Source: RCIO01 sp035555795 (GTDB lineage: Bacteria > Pseudomonadota > Alphaproteobacteria > Rhizobiales > Rhizobiaceae). From it: DNA of 30,109 nt. This document shows, in pieces, positions 6,387 through 14,984 of the stretch. The position numbers were made by a program, and so were the translations under genes. Below the pieces are notes generated by a model. It worked only from the letters and a program-made list of their open reading frames with translations. It did no database searches and had not been told where the DNA came from. The stretch's first letter is position 1, and each line of letters begins with the position of its first letter. The DNA is taken from assembly GCA_035555795.1 (NCBI GenBank), contig DATMGE010000053.1, positions 1 to 30,109 of the forward strand. The letters are read 5' to 3'.

Positions 6387-8183
6387 ATGCCGATCTACAG
6401 GGCTCCGGTGCAGGACACGCTGTTCGTCCTCAACGATGTGCTGGGCTATGAGCGTTACGCCAACCTGCCGGGCTTCGCGGATGCGCCGGCCGATGTTCTC
6501 GAAGCTATTCTCGCCGAAGGCGCCAAGCTGGCCGAAAACGTGCTGCATCCGCTCAACCGCGTCGGTGACGAGGAAGGATGCACCCGTCACGATGACGGCA
6601 GCGTGACCACGCCCAAGGGCTTCAAGGCGGCTTACGACCAGTACCGCGAGGGCGGCTGGATGGGCCTTTCGGTGCCGGCCGAATATGGCGGGCAGGGCTT
6701 GCCCTACACGCTCCATTCCGCCATCGGCGAATATATGTCGTCGGCTAACATGGCACTGATGATGTATCCCGGCCTGACCCAGGGTGCGGTCGCGGCAATC
6801 CTCGCCCATGGCTCCGACGCGCAGAAGCAAGCCTATCTGCCGAAGATGGTCGAGGGTGTCTGGACCGGCACCATGAACCTGACGGAGCCGCATTGCGGCA
6901 CCGATCTCGGCCTGCTGCGCACAAAGGCGGTTCCGACGGGCAAGGGCGCCTATCTCATCTCCGGCCAGAAGATCTTCATCTCCGCCGGCGAGCACGACAT
7001 GAGCGAGAACATCATCCATCTGGTGCTCGCCCGTATCGAGGGCGCGCCCGAGGGCACCAAGGGCATCTCGCTGTTCATCGTGCCGAAATTCAGGCTCGAT
7101 GCCGACGGCAATCCGGGCGAACGCAATGCCGTCTCCTGTGGCTCGATCGAGGAGAAGATGGGCATTCACGGCAATGCCACCTGCGTCATGAACTACGACG
7201 AGGCCGAGGGCTGGCTGATAGGCGCGGAGAATGGCGGCCTGCGCGCCATGTTCACCATGATGAATGAAGCGCGCCTCGGCGTCGGGCTTCAGGGCCTGTC
7301 GATGGGCGAGATCGCCTATCAGAACGCCGTTTCCTACGCCAAGGAGCGCATCCAGGGCCGCTCGCTCTCCGGCCCGAAGGCGCCCGAGAAGAAGGCCGAC
7401 CCGATCATCGTCCACCCCGACATCCGCCGTGCGCTGATGGCGATGCGCGCCGTCAACGAGGGCGGTCGTGCGCTGGTGCTGTGGACCGCGCTCAATTCCG
7501 ACCTCGCGCATCGTTCCGGCGACGAGAAGGAGCGCCAGACGGCCGACGACCACATGGGCCTGATGACCCCGATCGTGAAGGGCGTGCTGACCGACAAGGG
7601 TTTCGAGCATGCCGTGATGGCGCAGCAGGTCTTCGGCGGCCACGGCTATATCGAGGAGCACGGCATGAGCCAGTTCGTGCGCGATGCCCGCATCGCCCAG
7701 ATCTATGAAGGCGCCAACGGCATCCAGGCGCTCGATCTGGTCGGCCGCAAGCTCGCCATGAATGGTGGCCGCGCGGTGCAGGCCTTCTTCAAGGATGTCG
7801 GTGATTTCTGCGAGCAGAACCGCGCCGACGAGAAGATGGCGCCCTATACCAAGGGCCTCAAGAAGGGTCTCAACGACCTTCAGGCGGCGACCATGTGGCT
7901 GATGCAGAATGCGATGCAGAAGCCGGACAATGCGGGCGCTGCCTCCACCGACTACATGCACCTCTTCGGCCTCGTGGCGCTGGGCTATATGTGGGGCCGC
8001 ATGGTCAAGGCGGCGCAGGAGAAGCTCGCCGCCGGAACCGCCGGCGACGCCGCCTTCTACGAGGCCAAGCTGGTGACCGGCCGCTATTTCATGGAGCGCC
8101 TCATGCCGGAGACGGCGGCGCATCTCGCCCGCATCTCGTCGGGCGCCGACACGATGATGGCGCTGGACGCCGAGGCGTTTTAG
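6387..8183 (+). CDS. Acyl-CoA dehydrogenase, long form with C-terminal extension (about 600 aa)
   Basis: 598 residues, starting at ATG 6387 behind GGGAGG. FAD-dependent alpha,beta-dehydrogenation of acyl-CoA, the first step of beta-oxidation, passing electrons to ETF. The start (MPIYRAPVQDTLFVLNDVL) is characteristic of the AcylCoA_DH_N-type subfamily of about 590-600 residues, which includes DmdC-like and broad-specificity enzymes. Other landmarks are the substrate and FAD segment NLTEPHCGTDLG, EKMGIHGNATC, and QQVFGGHGYIEEHGMSQFVRDARI followed by IYEGANGIQ, in which Glu441 is the catalytic base at the position equivalent to MCAD Glu376. An extra C-terminal domain of about 130 residues follows. 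First gene of the operon, 39 bases before the next dehydrogenase. Chain-length preference cannot be read. Confidence 0.92.
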   Translation: MPIYRAPVQDTLFVLNDVLGYERYANLPGFADAPADVLEAILAEGAKLAENVLHPLNRVGDEEGCTRHDDGSVTTPKGFKAAYDQYREGGWMGLSVPAEYGGQGLPYTLHSAIGEYMSSANMALMMYPGLTQGAVAAILAHGSDAQKQAYLPKMVEGVWTGTMNLTEPHCGTDLGLLRTKAVPTGKGAYLISGQKIFISAGEHDMSENIIHLVLARIEGAPEGTKGISLFIVPKFRLDADGNPGERNAVSCGSIEEKMGIHGNATCVMNYDEAEGWLIGAENGGLRAMFTMMNEARLGVGLQGLSMGEIAYQNAVSYAKERIQGRSLSGPKAPEKKADPIIVHPDIRRALMAMRAVNEGGRALVLWTALNSDLAHRSGDEKERQTADDHMGLMTPIVKGVLTDKGFEHAVMAQQVFGGHGYIEEHGMSQFVRDARIAQIYEGANGIQALDLVGRKLAMNGGRAVQAFFKDVGDFCEQNRADEKMAPYTKGLKKGLNDLQAATMWLMQNAMQKPDNAGAASTDYMHLFGLVALGYMWGRMVKAAQEKLAAGTAGDAAFYEAKLVTGRYFMERLMPETAAHLARISSGADTMMALDAEAF

Positions 8184-8222
8184 AGGCGAGTATCGGGCGC
8201 TGTCTTTGGGAGGAACCGAGCC

Positions 8223-9392
8223 ATGACCCAACCCGCATCCGTGCTCGGCCTGCCCGCGCCCGCATGGGCGACGGAGGATGTCGCCATGTTCTACGACATG
8301 GCGACGCGCTTCCTCGAAACCGAGGTCGCGCCGCGCTATGAGGAATTCGAGAAGGCGGAGATCTTCGAGCGCGCGGTGTGGGAGAAGGCCGGCGAGAACG
8401 GGCTTCTGTGCGCCTCCATGCCCGAGGAATATGGCGGCGCGGGCGGCACTTTCGCGCATGAGAGCGCGCTGATCGAGGCGATCAGCCATGTCGGCGTCGA
8501 CGGCTTCGGCATCGCGCTGCACAATTCCATCGTCGCGCCCTATATCCTCCACTATGGCTCGGAGGAGCAGAAGCGCAAATGGCTGCCGAAGATGGCGACC
8601 GGCGAGCTGATCGGCGCCATCGCCATGACCGAGCCCGGTGCGGGCTCCGACCTGCAGGGCGTGAAGACCCGCGCGGAGAAAGACGGCAATCACTACCGCA
8701 TCAACGGCTCGAAAACCTTCATCACCAACGGCCAGCTCGCCAATCTCATCATCGTCGTGACCAAGACCGACCCGTCGCTGGGCGCCAAGGGCACGTCGCT
8801 GATCGTGGTCGAGACGGACGAGGTGGAAGGGTTCGAGCGCGGCCGCAACCTCGACAAGGTCGGGCTGAAATCCAACGACACGTCCGAACTCTTCTTCAAC
8901 GATGTCCGCGTGCCGACCGCGAACCTGCTCGGCTCCGAGGAAGGGCAGGGCTTCGTCCAGCTCATGCAGCAATTGCCGCAGGAGCGGCTCCAGATCGGCA
9001 CCACGGCGATCGCCATGTGCGAGCGCGCGCTGGCCTTGACCATCGACTATGTGAAGGAGCGCAAGGCCTTCGGCAAGCCGGTGATGGAATTCCAGAACAC
9101 CCAGTTCAGGCTGGCCGAGCTCAAGACCGAGGTCACCATCGGCCGCGTCTTCTACAATGACTGCGTGGCGCGCCACGTCGCCGGCGGGCTCGACCCGGCG
9201 ACGGCCTCGATGGCGAAATACTGGCTTTCCGACCTTCAGGGCAGAGTGGTCGACCAGTGCCTCCAGCTCTTCGGCGGCTATGGCTACATGAACGAATATC
9301 CGATCGCGCGCATGTTCCGCGACGCGCGCGTGCAGCGCATCTATGGCGGCACCAACGAGATCATGAAATTGCTGATCGCACGCTCTCTCTGA
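8223..9392 (+). CDS. Acyl-CoA dehydrogenase, LCAD/IVD-type
   Basis: 389 residues, the usual length of the core family. Motifs: MTEPGAGSDLQGVKT (FAD and substrate loop, about residues 135-149), NGSKTFITNG, ERKAFGKPV, QLFGGYGYMNEYPIARMFRDARV and IYGGTNEIMKLLIARSL at the C-terminus. The usual C-terminal base (YEGT) is replaced by YGGT, with Gly375, while Glu254 in PQERLQIG occupies the alternative helix-G position used by long-chain and isovaleryl-CoA dehydrogenases. It is therefore expected to be active with the base in the other location. This indicates a substrate different from that of the preceding dehydrogenase, perhaps long or branched acyl chains (inference). ATG 8223 follows GGGAGG; the thiolase starts 34 bases after it. 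Confidence 0.92.
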   Translation: MTQPASVLGLPAPAWATEDVAMFYDMATRFLETEVAPRYEEFEKAEIFERAVWEKAGENGLLCASMPEEYGGAGGTFAHESALIEAISHVGVDGFGIALHNSIVAPYILHYGSEEQKRKWLPKMATGELIGAIAMTEPGAGSDLQGVKTRAEKDGNHYRINGSKTFITNGQLANLIIVVTKTDPSLGAKGTSLIVVETDEVEGFERGRNLDKVGLKSNDTSELFFNDVRVPTANLLGSEEGQGFVQLMQQLPQERLQIGTTAIAMCERALALTIDYVKERKAFGKPVMEFQNTQFRLAELKTEVTIGRVFYNDCVARHVAGGLDPATASMAKYWLSDLQGRVVDQCLQLFGGYGYMNEYPIARMFRDARVQRIYGGTNEIMKLLIARSL

Positions 9393-9426
9393 GCAAGGCG
9401 AACCGGCGAACCAAGGGAGAAACGAA

Positions 9427-10635
9427 ATGGCAGACGCATATGTCTATGACGCGGTGCGCACGCCGCGCGGGCGCGGCAAGAAGGACGGCTCGCTGCACGA
9501 GGTGCCGGCGGTGCGCCTCGGCGCTCATGTGCTGGAGGCGCTGCGCGACCGCAACGGCCTCGACACGACCCAGGTCGACGACATCATTTATGGCTGCGTC
9601 GATCCCGTCGGCGAAGCCGGCTCGGTGATCCCGCGCTCCTCGGCCTTCGAGGCCGGCTACGACAACAAGGCGCCCGGCATCCAGATCTCGCGCTTCTGCG
9701 CGTCGGGCCTCGACGCGATCAACCTTGCTGCGGCAAAGATCGCCGGCGGCTCGGACGACATCGTCATCGCCGGCGGCGTGGAATCGATGAGCCGGGTCGG
9801 CATGGGCATGTCGGGCGGCTCCTGGTTCATGGACCCCTCGGTCGGCCTGCCAGGCTGGTTCGTGCCGCAGGGCGTGTCCGCCGACCTGATCGCTACGAAA
9901 TACGGCTTCTCCCGCGACGACGTGGACGCCTATGCGGTGGAGAGCCAGAAGCGCGCGGCGAAATCGTGGGAAAAGGGCTATTTCAAGAAGTCCGTCGTGC
10001 CGGTGAAGGACCAGAACGGCCTCACCATTCTCGACCATGACGAGCATATGCGCCCGCAGACCGACATGCAGTCGCTGGCCTCGCTGAATGCGTCCTTCGT
10101 GATGCCCGGCGAGATGGGCGGCTTCGATGCCGTCGCCGTCCAGCGCTATCCCGAAATCGAGGCGGTCAATCACGTCCACCATGCCGGCAATTCGTCCGGC
10201 ATCGTGGATGGGGCTGCTGCCGTGCTGCTCGGCTCGAAGAAGGGCGGCAAGGCGATGGGGCTGAAGCCGCGCGCGCGCATCCACACCTTCACCAATATCG
10301 GCTCGGAGCCGGCCATCATGCTGACCGGCCCGGTCGACGTGACGGAAAAGCTGCTCAAGAAGGCCAGGATGACGCTCAAGGACATCGACCTGTTCGAGCT
10401 CAACGAGGCCTTCGCCTCGGTGGTGCTGCGCTACATGCAGGCCTTCGACATCCCGCACGACAAGATCAACGTCAATGGCGGCGCCATCGCCATGGGCCAT
10501 CCGCTCGGCGCCACCGGCGCGATGATCTTCGGCACGGTGCTGGACGAGCTGGAGCGGCGCAACCTGAACACCGCTTTGGTGACGCTGTGCATCGGCGCCG
10601 GCATGGGCACGGCAACGATCATCGAGCGCGTGTGA
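9427..10635 (+). CDS. fadA: Acetyl-CoA C-acyltransferase (3-ketoacyl-CoA thiolase)
   Basis: 402 residues. Cleaves 3-ketoacyl-CoA with CoA to give acetyl-CoA and a shortened acyl-CoA, the last step of beta-oxidation. All catalytic elements are present: nucleophile Cys91 in RFCASGLDAIN, His358 in NGGAIAMGHPLGATGA and the second Cys388 in LCIGAGMG. The start ATG 9427 follows AAGGGAGA. The following bifunctional gene begins 17 bases after its stop, so the two are almost certainly translated from one message and probably form the trifunctional-like FadAB complex. A biosynthetic PhaA-type role is possible for this family, but the operon argues for degradation. Confidence 0.92.
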   Translation: MADAYVYDAVRTPRGRGKKDGSLHEVPAVRLGAHVLEALRDRNGLDTTQVDDIIYGCVDPVGEAGSVIPRSSAFEAGYDNKAPGIQISRFCASGLDAINLAAAKIAGGSDDIVIAGGVESMSRVGMGMSGGSWFMDPSVGLPGWFVPQGVSADLIATKYGFSRDDVDAYAVESQKRAAKSWEKGYFKKSVVPVKDQNGLTILDHDEHMRPQTDMQSLASLNASFVMPGEMGGFDAVAVQRYPEIEAVNHVHHAGNSSGIVDGAAAVLLGSKKGGKAMGLKPRARIHTFTNIGSEPAIMLTGPVDVTEKLLKKARMTLKDIDLFELNEAFASVVLRYMQAFDIPHDKINVNGGAIAMGHPLGATGAMIFGTVLDELERRNLNTALVTLCIGAGMGTATIIERV

Positions 10636-10652
10636 GACGGGGAGAAGCGACA

Positions 10653-12869
10653 ATGGCTAAATACACCAACTTCACCGTCGAGACCGATGCCGACGGCATC
10701 GCGCTGGTCACATGGGACATGCCTGACCGCTCCATGAATGTCTTCACCGAGGAGGTGATGGAGGAGCTTGAGAAGGTCGTCGATCAGACCGTTGCCGACG
10801 ACAAGGTCAAGGGCGTGGTCTTCACCTCGGGCAAGGACAGTTTCTCCGGCGGTGCGGACCTCACCATGCTCAAGCGCATGACGGTCGAGTTCGCGAAGCT
10901 GGAGGCGAAGGACCACGACAAGGCGATAAAGTTTCTGTTCGACAATGCCGGCCGCATGAGCTGGCTCTACCGCAAGATCGAGACCTGCGGAAAGCCGTGG
11001 GTCGCCGCGATCAATGGCACCTGCATGGGCGGCGCCTTCGAGCTGTCGCTCGCCTGCCACGGCCGTGTCGCGGCCGACAGCGACAAGGTCAAGATGGCGC
11101 TGCCGGAAGTGAAGGTCGGCCTCTTCCCCGGCGCCGGCGGCACCCAGCGCGTGCCGCGCCTCACCGACACGCAGTCGGCGCTCCAGATGCTCACTTCGGG
11201 CCAGAATCTTTCGCCGAAGAAGGCGAAGAGCATGAACCTGATCCACGAGATCGCCGCCCCCGACAAGCTGATCGAGACGGCCAAGGGCATGATCAAGGCC
11301 GGGCTGAAGCCCGTGCAGCCATGGGACGAGAAGGGCTTCAAGCTGCCCGGCGGCCCGGTCTATTCGGCGGCGGGCGCGAACCTCTGGCCGGCGGCCATCG
11401 CCATCCTGCGCCGCGAGACATATGGCAACTATCCCGGCGCCGCCGCGATCCTGAAATGCGTCTATGAGGGCCTGCTGGTTCCCATCGAGACCGGCCTGCG
11501 CATCGAGCAGCGCTATTTCACCGAAATCCTCCGCAGCACCGAAGCGGCAATGATGATCCGCTCGCTGTTCGTCTCCTTGCAGGAACTGAACAAGGGCGCG
11601 CGCCGTCCCGCCGGCGTACCGGAGACGAAGTTCAAGAAGATCGGCGTGCTCGGCGCCGGCTTCATGGGCGCCGGCATCGCCTATGTCACGGCGCAGGCCG
11701 GCATCCCCGTGGTGCTGATCGACCGCGACACGGCCTCGGCCGAGAAGGGCAAGGCCCATTCGGCCGGCCTGATGGATGCGGCGATCAAGAAGGGCCGCGC
11801 AACGGAAGAGCAGAAGGAAAAGCTGCTCTCGCTCATCACCGCGACCGACGATTATGCGCAACTCAAGGGCTGCGACCTCGTCGTGGAGGCCGTGTTCGAG
11901 GATTCGGAGGTGAAGAAAGGCGTCACGGAGAAGGCCGAAGCCGTCATCGGCAAGGGCGCCATCTTCGCGTCCAACACATCCACCATTCCGATCAGCGCGC
12001 TGGCCAAGAATTCGGCCCGGCCGGCGGACTTCATCGGCATCCACTTCTTCTCGCCGGTCGACAGGATGATGCTGGTCGAGATCATCATGGGCAAGAAGAC
12101 CGAGGACAAGGCGCTGGCCGTGGCGATGGACTATGTCCGCGCGATCAAGAAGACGCCGATCGTCGTCAACGACACGCGCGGCTTCTACGTCAATCGCTGC
12201 GTGCTGAAATATATGGCGGAAGCGTTCCAGATGCTGATCGAGGGCGTGCCCGCGCCGATGATCGAGAACGTTGCCAAGGCCGCCGGCATGCCGGTTGGCC
12301 CGCTGGCGCTCACCGACGAGACGGCGCTGGACCTCGCCCAGAAGATCATGAAGCAGACGATCCGGGACCTTGGCGAGAAGGCCGTCGACCCGGAGCAGTT
12401 CGCGCTCATCAACACGATGGTCGACACCCATGGCCGCCACGGCCGCAAGAACGGCAAGGGTTTCTACGACTATCCCGAAAAGCCGGCCAAGAAGCATCTG
12501 TGGCCGGGCCTCAAGGACCTCTATCCGCAGCAGGACCCCGACAGGATCGACACGGAAGAACTGAAGCAGCGCTTCCTCGTCACCATCGCGCTGGAAGCGG
12601 CGCGGGTGATGGAGGAGGGCATCGTCACCGATCCGCGGGAGGCCGATGTCGGCTCGATCCTCGCCTTCGGCTTCGCCCCCTTCACCGGCGGCGCGCTGTC
12701 CTACATTGACGGCATGGGCATGCAGAACTTCCTCGATCTGGCGAAGCGCCTGCAGAAGAAATACGGGCCGCAATTCAAGGCGCCGAAGCTGCTCGTCGAC
12801 ATGGCAGCGAAGAAGCAGACCTTCTACAGCCGCTTCGATCCCTACAAGGGCCAGAAGAAGGCGGCCTGA
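10653..12869 (+). CDS. fadJ: Bifunctional enoyl-CoA hydratase / 3-hydroxyacyl-CoA dehydrogenase (FadB/FadJ type)
   Basis: 738 residues carrying the middle two steps of beta-oxidation. The N-terminal crotonase domain (about 5-190) has the oxyanion-hole segment NGTCMGGAFELSLAC and both catalytic glutamates, Glu130 (GGAFE) and Glu152 (LPEVKVGLFPGAGGT). The NAD-binding Rossmann motif GVLGAGFMGAGIA starts near residue 332, with the catalytic dyad His464 in FIGIHFFSPVDRM. The C-terminal 3HCDH domains end with GFAPFTGGALSYIDGMG, as in FadB and FadJ. The start is the ATG at 10653 behind GGGGAGAAG; an earlier in-frame codon at 10587 lies within the thiolase gene and is rejected. The symbol follows common usage for such alphaproteobacterial enzymes; FadB would be equally fair. 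Confidence 0.9.
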   Translation: MAKYTNFTVETDADGIALVTWDMPDRSMNVFTEEVMEELEKVVDQTVADDKVKGVVFTSGKDSFSGGADLTMLKRMTVEFAKLEAKDHDKAIKFLFDNAGRMSWLYRKIETCGKPWVAAINGTCMGGAFELSLACHGRVAADSDKVKMALPEVKVGLFPGAGGTQRVPRLTDTQSALQMLTSGQNLSPKKAKSMNLIHEIAAPDKLIETAKGMIKAGLKPVQPWDEKGFKLPGGPVYSAAGANLWPAAIAILRRETYGNYPGAAAILKCVYEGLLVPIETGLRIEQRYFTEILRSTEAAMMIRSLFVSLQELNKGARRPAGVPETKFKKIGVLGAGFMGAGIAYVTAQAGIPVVLIDRDTASAEKGKAHSAGLMDAAIKKGRATEEQKEKLLSLITATDDYAQLKGCDLVVEAVFEDSEVKKGVTEKAEAVIGKGAIFASNTSTIPISALAKNSARPADFIGIHFFSPVDRMMLVEIIMGKKTEDKALAVAMDYVRAIKKTPIVVNDTRGFYVNRCVLKYMAEAFQMLIEGVPAPMIENVAKAAGMPVGPLALTDETALDLAQKIMKQTIRDLGEKAVDPEQFALINTMVDTHGRHGRKNGKGFYDYPEKPAKKHLWPGLKDLYPQQDPDRIDTEELKQRFLVTIALEAARVMEEGIVTDPREADVGSILAFGFAPFTGGALSYIDGMGMQNFLDLAKRLQKKYGPQFKAPKLLVDMAAKKQTFYSRFDPYKGQKKAA

Positions 12870-12880
12870 ACGATAGCGCG

Positions 12881-13006
12881 CCTCTCCCCGCTTGACGGGG
12901 AGAGGATGCCGGCAGTCGGGCGAGGGGGCAGCGCCTGCTCGTCCGAAGCCGCGCCGCCCCTCATCCGGTCCCTCGGACCACCTTCTTCCCGCAGGCGGGG
13001 AGAAGG
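12881..13006. repeat. Rhizobial-type intergenic palindromic repeat element
   Basis: A compact block of nested dyads fills the gap between two genes. It opens with CCTCTCCCCG, CTTGA, CGGGGAGAGG (12881-12905, perfect 10-bp stem), continues with GAGGGG and CCCCTC about 35 bases apart and GGTCC/GGACC (12967-12978), and closes with a second 12-bp near-perfect stem, CCTTCTTCCCGC and GCGGGGAGAAGG (12981-13006). Such mosaic palindromes (RIME-like) are common between genes of rhizobia and relatives. The first stem could also end the fad transcript. Confidence 0.7.
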
Positions 13007-13024
13007 AACACGGAGCTACCTGCA

Positions 13025-13570
13025 ATGTATGTCTGGGGACGTTTCCTGCGCACTGCGCTCACCACGCGCTCGCGCGGCCGCTATCGCTTCGGCGAGGAAA
13101 GCACGCTCTCATTCCGCTGCCTGCCCACAGATATCGACGGCAACCTGCACCTCAACAATGCGCGCTACATGATGCTGGCCGATATGGGCCGCATCGACAT
13201 CTTCCTCCGCTCCGGCTTCTGGGACCTGTGCAAGAAAAATGGCTGGGCGCCGATGATGGGCGGGCTTCAGGCCGTCTATGTGCGCGAGATAAGGTTGTGG
13301 CAGACGTTCCAGGTTGTCTCCACGGTCGGGACATGGCACGACAGGCAGCTGATCGGCGCGCACCGCTTCCTGCATGCGGACGGCACGGTGGCAGCCATGA
13401 TGCTGACGACCGCCGGCGTCTATGATCGCGTCAACCGCACATTCGTGCCGATCGGCGATGTCGCCCGCCATCTTGGCTATGATGGCGAGCCGCGACCGCC
13501 CACCGAGGCGGAAGCAGCCTTCATCGCCTCCCATGATGGCCTGCGGAAAATGGCCCGTCCGGCACGCTGA
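13025..13570 (+). CDS. Hot-dog fold acyl-CoA thioesterase-like protein
   Basis: 181 residues. The segment FRCLPTDIDGNLHLNNARYMMLADMGRIDIF (about residues 31-61) matches the substrate-binding start of the 4-hydroxybenzoyl-CoA thioesterase-like / THEM6 group, with the Asp of DIDGN and the HLNN motif. VYVREIRLWQTFQV and the following strands complete a single hot-dog domain. It probably hydrolyses or binds an acyl-CoA, which suits its place directly after the beta-oxidation genes, but the repeat element between them may mean a separate transcript. GGAG lies about 10 bases before ATG 13025. The N-terminus (MYVWGRFLRTALTTR) is basic and mildly hydrophobic and could associate with the membrane. Confidence 0.75.
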   Translation: MYVWGRFLRTALTTRSRGRYRFGEESTLSFRCLPTDIDGNLHLNNARYMMLADMGRIDIFLRSGFWDLCKKNGWAPMMGGLQAVYVREIRLWQTFQVVSTVGTWHDRQLIGAHRFLHADGTVAAMMLTTAGVYDRVNRTFVPIGDVARHLGYDGEPRPPTEAEAAFIASHDGLRKMARPAR

Positions 13571-13625
13571 GACATTTTCCTCGGCGCCCGGGGCGGTTAG
13601 GCTGTGCCATCCTCGGGAGGACCGC

Positions 13626-14240
13626 ATGGCTGCAATCGACTATTATCTCTTCGGCGCATCGCCCTTTGCCTATATAGGCCACAAGCTGTTCCATGAAATC
13701 ACGGCGCGGCATGGCCTCGAAATCAACTACAAGCTGATCGACCTCATGGCGGTCTGGGCCAATTCGGGCTCCGTGCCGGTCGGCCAGCGCAGCCCGCTGC
13801 GCCAGCGCTACCGGCGCATCGAGTTGCAGCGCCTTGCCGCCTATCGCGGCCTGCCGCTCAATGTCGATCCGAAACATTTCCCAGTCGATGCGCGGCTTTC
13901 CGACCTGTGTGCGATCGCGATCGCCCATTCCGGCGGCGATCCGCGGGACTATCTCTGGCAGGGACATCGCTGTGTGTGGGCCGAAGGCGGCGATCTGGGC
14001 GATTCGGAAACGATCGGGCGCATGCTGGCCAATGCCGGCCACGATGCCGACAGGATCCTGGCGCTCGCCCGAACCGACGAGATCGCGGCGATCCGGGAGC
14101 GCAACACCGCCGATGCCATTGCCGCCGACGCCGTCGGCGCGCCGGTCTATGTCTATAAAGGCGAGCCCTTCTGGGGACAGGACCGGCTGGAGCAACTCGA
14201 GCAGATGATCGTGAGCGGGCGCGAGCCCTACACGGCCTGA
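13626..14240 (+). CDS. 2-hydroxychromene-2-carboxylate isomerase / DsbA-fold (GST kappa-like) protein
   Basis: 204 residues from ATG 13626, preceded by CGGGAGG. A thioredoxin-like start (MAAIDYYLFGASPFAYIG) has SPFAY in place of a CxxC, so Ser12 sits where HCCA isomerases activate glutathione; a disulfide oxidoreductase role is unlikely. The helical insert (AYRGLPLNVDPKHFPVD) and the return strands (AVGAPVYVYKGEPFWGQDRLEQLEQMI, with the cis-Pro VP/AP-type turn at GAPVYV) complete the DsbA/GST-kappa fold. HCCA isomerase is known from naphthalene degradation, but many chromosomal relatives have no assigned substrate, and no aromatic pathway genes are nearby. It stands alone after the thioesterase gene. 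Confidence 0.8.
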   Translation: MAAIDYYLFGASPFAYIGHKLFHEITARHGLEINYKLIDLMAVWANSGSVPVGQRSPLRQRYRRIELQRLAAYRGLPLNVDPKHFPVDARLSDLCAIAIAHSGGDPRDYLWQGHRCVWAEGGDLGDSETIGRMLANAGHDADRILALARTDEIAAIRERNTADAIAADAVGAPVYVYKGEPFWGQDRLEQLEQMIVSGREPYTA

Positions 14241-14272
14241 CGGTGCACGGCCTTGCGAGCCGGTTCTGGACA

Positions 14273-14301
14273 TTGCGCACGCGAGCACCTACACATAAAA
14301 G
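14273..14301 (+). promoter_or_regulatory. Candidate promoter of the S24 regulator
   Basis: TTGCGC (14273-14278) and TAAAAG (14296-14301) are 17 bases apart in an AT-rich patch just before the regulator gene. Next to it, AGG and CCT flank a T-run (14300-14314), which could be part of an operator. Both are pattern matches only. Confidence 0.35.
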
Positions 14302-14332
14302 GTATTTTTTCCTGTAAGCGGGAGGCGATCCC

Positions 14333-14983
14333 ATGCTTTCGCACGAACAGGTTTGGGCCGCGATCGATGCGCTTGCGGCACGGCATTCGCTTTCGGCATC
14401 CGGACTGGCCAAGCGGGCGGGTCTGGATTCCACGGCCTTCAACAAGTCCAAGCGTCTTTCGGCCGATGGGCGGCCGCGCTGGCCGTCCACCGAGTCGCTG
14501 GCCAAGATCATGGAGGCGACCGGATCGTCGCTCGACGACTTCATGGCCATGTTGCGCCGGGCGCAGAAAGACAGGAATACGGCGCGCAGCCATATGCCTT
14601 CGACCGTGCCGCTGCTCGGCTTCGCGCAGGCCGGCGATGGCGGGTTCTTCGACGATGCGGGCTTTCCCGTCGGGCAGGGCTGGGACATGGTGGAACTGCC
14701 GGCCGCGACACCCGAGGGCGCCTATGCGCTCAAGGTACAGGGCGATTCGATGCTTCCGCTCTACCGTGACGGCGATGTGCTGATCGTGCAGCCGGGCGGC
14801 GCCACGCGACACGGCGACCGCGTGGTGGTGCGCACCGTCGAGGGCGAGGTACTCGCCAAGGTCCTGGCAAGAAAGACCGCGCGCCTCATCGAACTGCATT
14901 CGCTCAATCCGGAACATCCGGACCGCAGCTTCACGGTGTCGGAGGTCGAGTGGGTCGCCCGCATCCTGTGGGCGAGCCAGTAG
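14333..14983 (+). CDS. LexA-like HTH/S24-peptidase transcriptional regulator
   Basis: 216 residues. An N-terminal Xre-like helix-turn-helix (about residues 18-65: SLSASGLAKRAGLDSTAFNK) is joined to a C-terminal S24 self-cleaving domain. The catalytic serine is Ser139 in VQGDSMLPLYRDGDVL, the general base Lys176 in EVLAKVLARK, and the scissile pair is probably Ala100-Gly101 in GFAQAGDGG. The Ser-to-Lys spacing of 37 residues equals that of LexA, and the cleavage site lies 38 residues before Ser, so autocleavage looks intact. The protein is phage-repressor-like, but no phage genes surround it and related genes are resident chromosomal genes in rhizobia. It may respond to DNA damage (inference). 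The stop is followed one base later by the next gene's GTG. Confidence 0.85.
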   Translation: MLSHEQVWAAIDALAARHSLSASGLAKRAGLDSTAFNKSKRLSADGRPRWPSTESLAKIMEATGSSLDDFMAMLRRAQKDRNTARSHMPSTVPLLGFAQAGDGGFFDDAGFPVGQGWDMVELPAATPEGAYALKVQGDSMLPLYRDGDVLIVQPGGATRHGDRVVVRTVEGEVLAKVLARKTARLIELHSLNPEHPDRSFTVSEVEWVARILWASQ

Positions 14984-14984
14984 C

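Noticed and set aside
6315..9176. Long minus-strand open frame opposite the two acyl-CoA dehydrogenase genes
   Set aside because: Antisense shadow: His/Arg/Gly-rich low-complexity translation. Both plus-strand proteins have full family motifs.
10431..13025. Long minus-strand open frame across thiolase, fadJ and the intergenic repeat
   Set aside because: Antisense shadow of well-identified genes; no motifs of its own.
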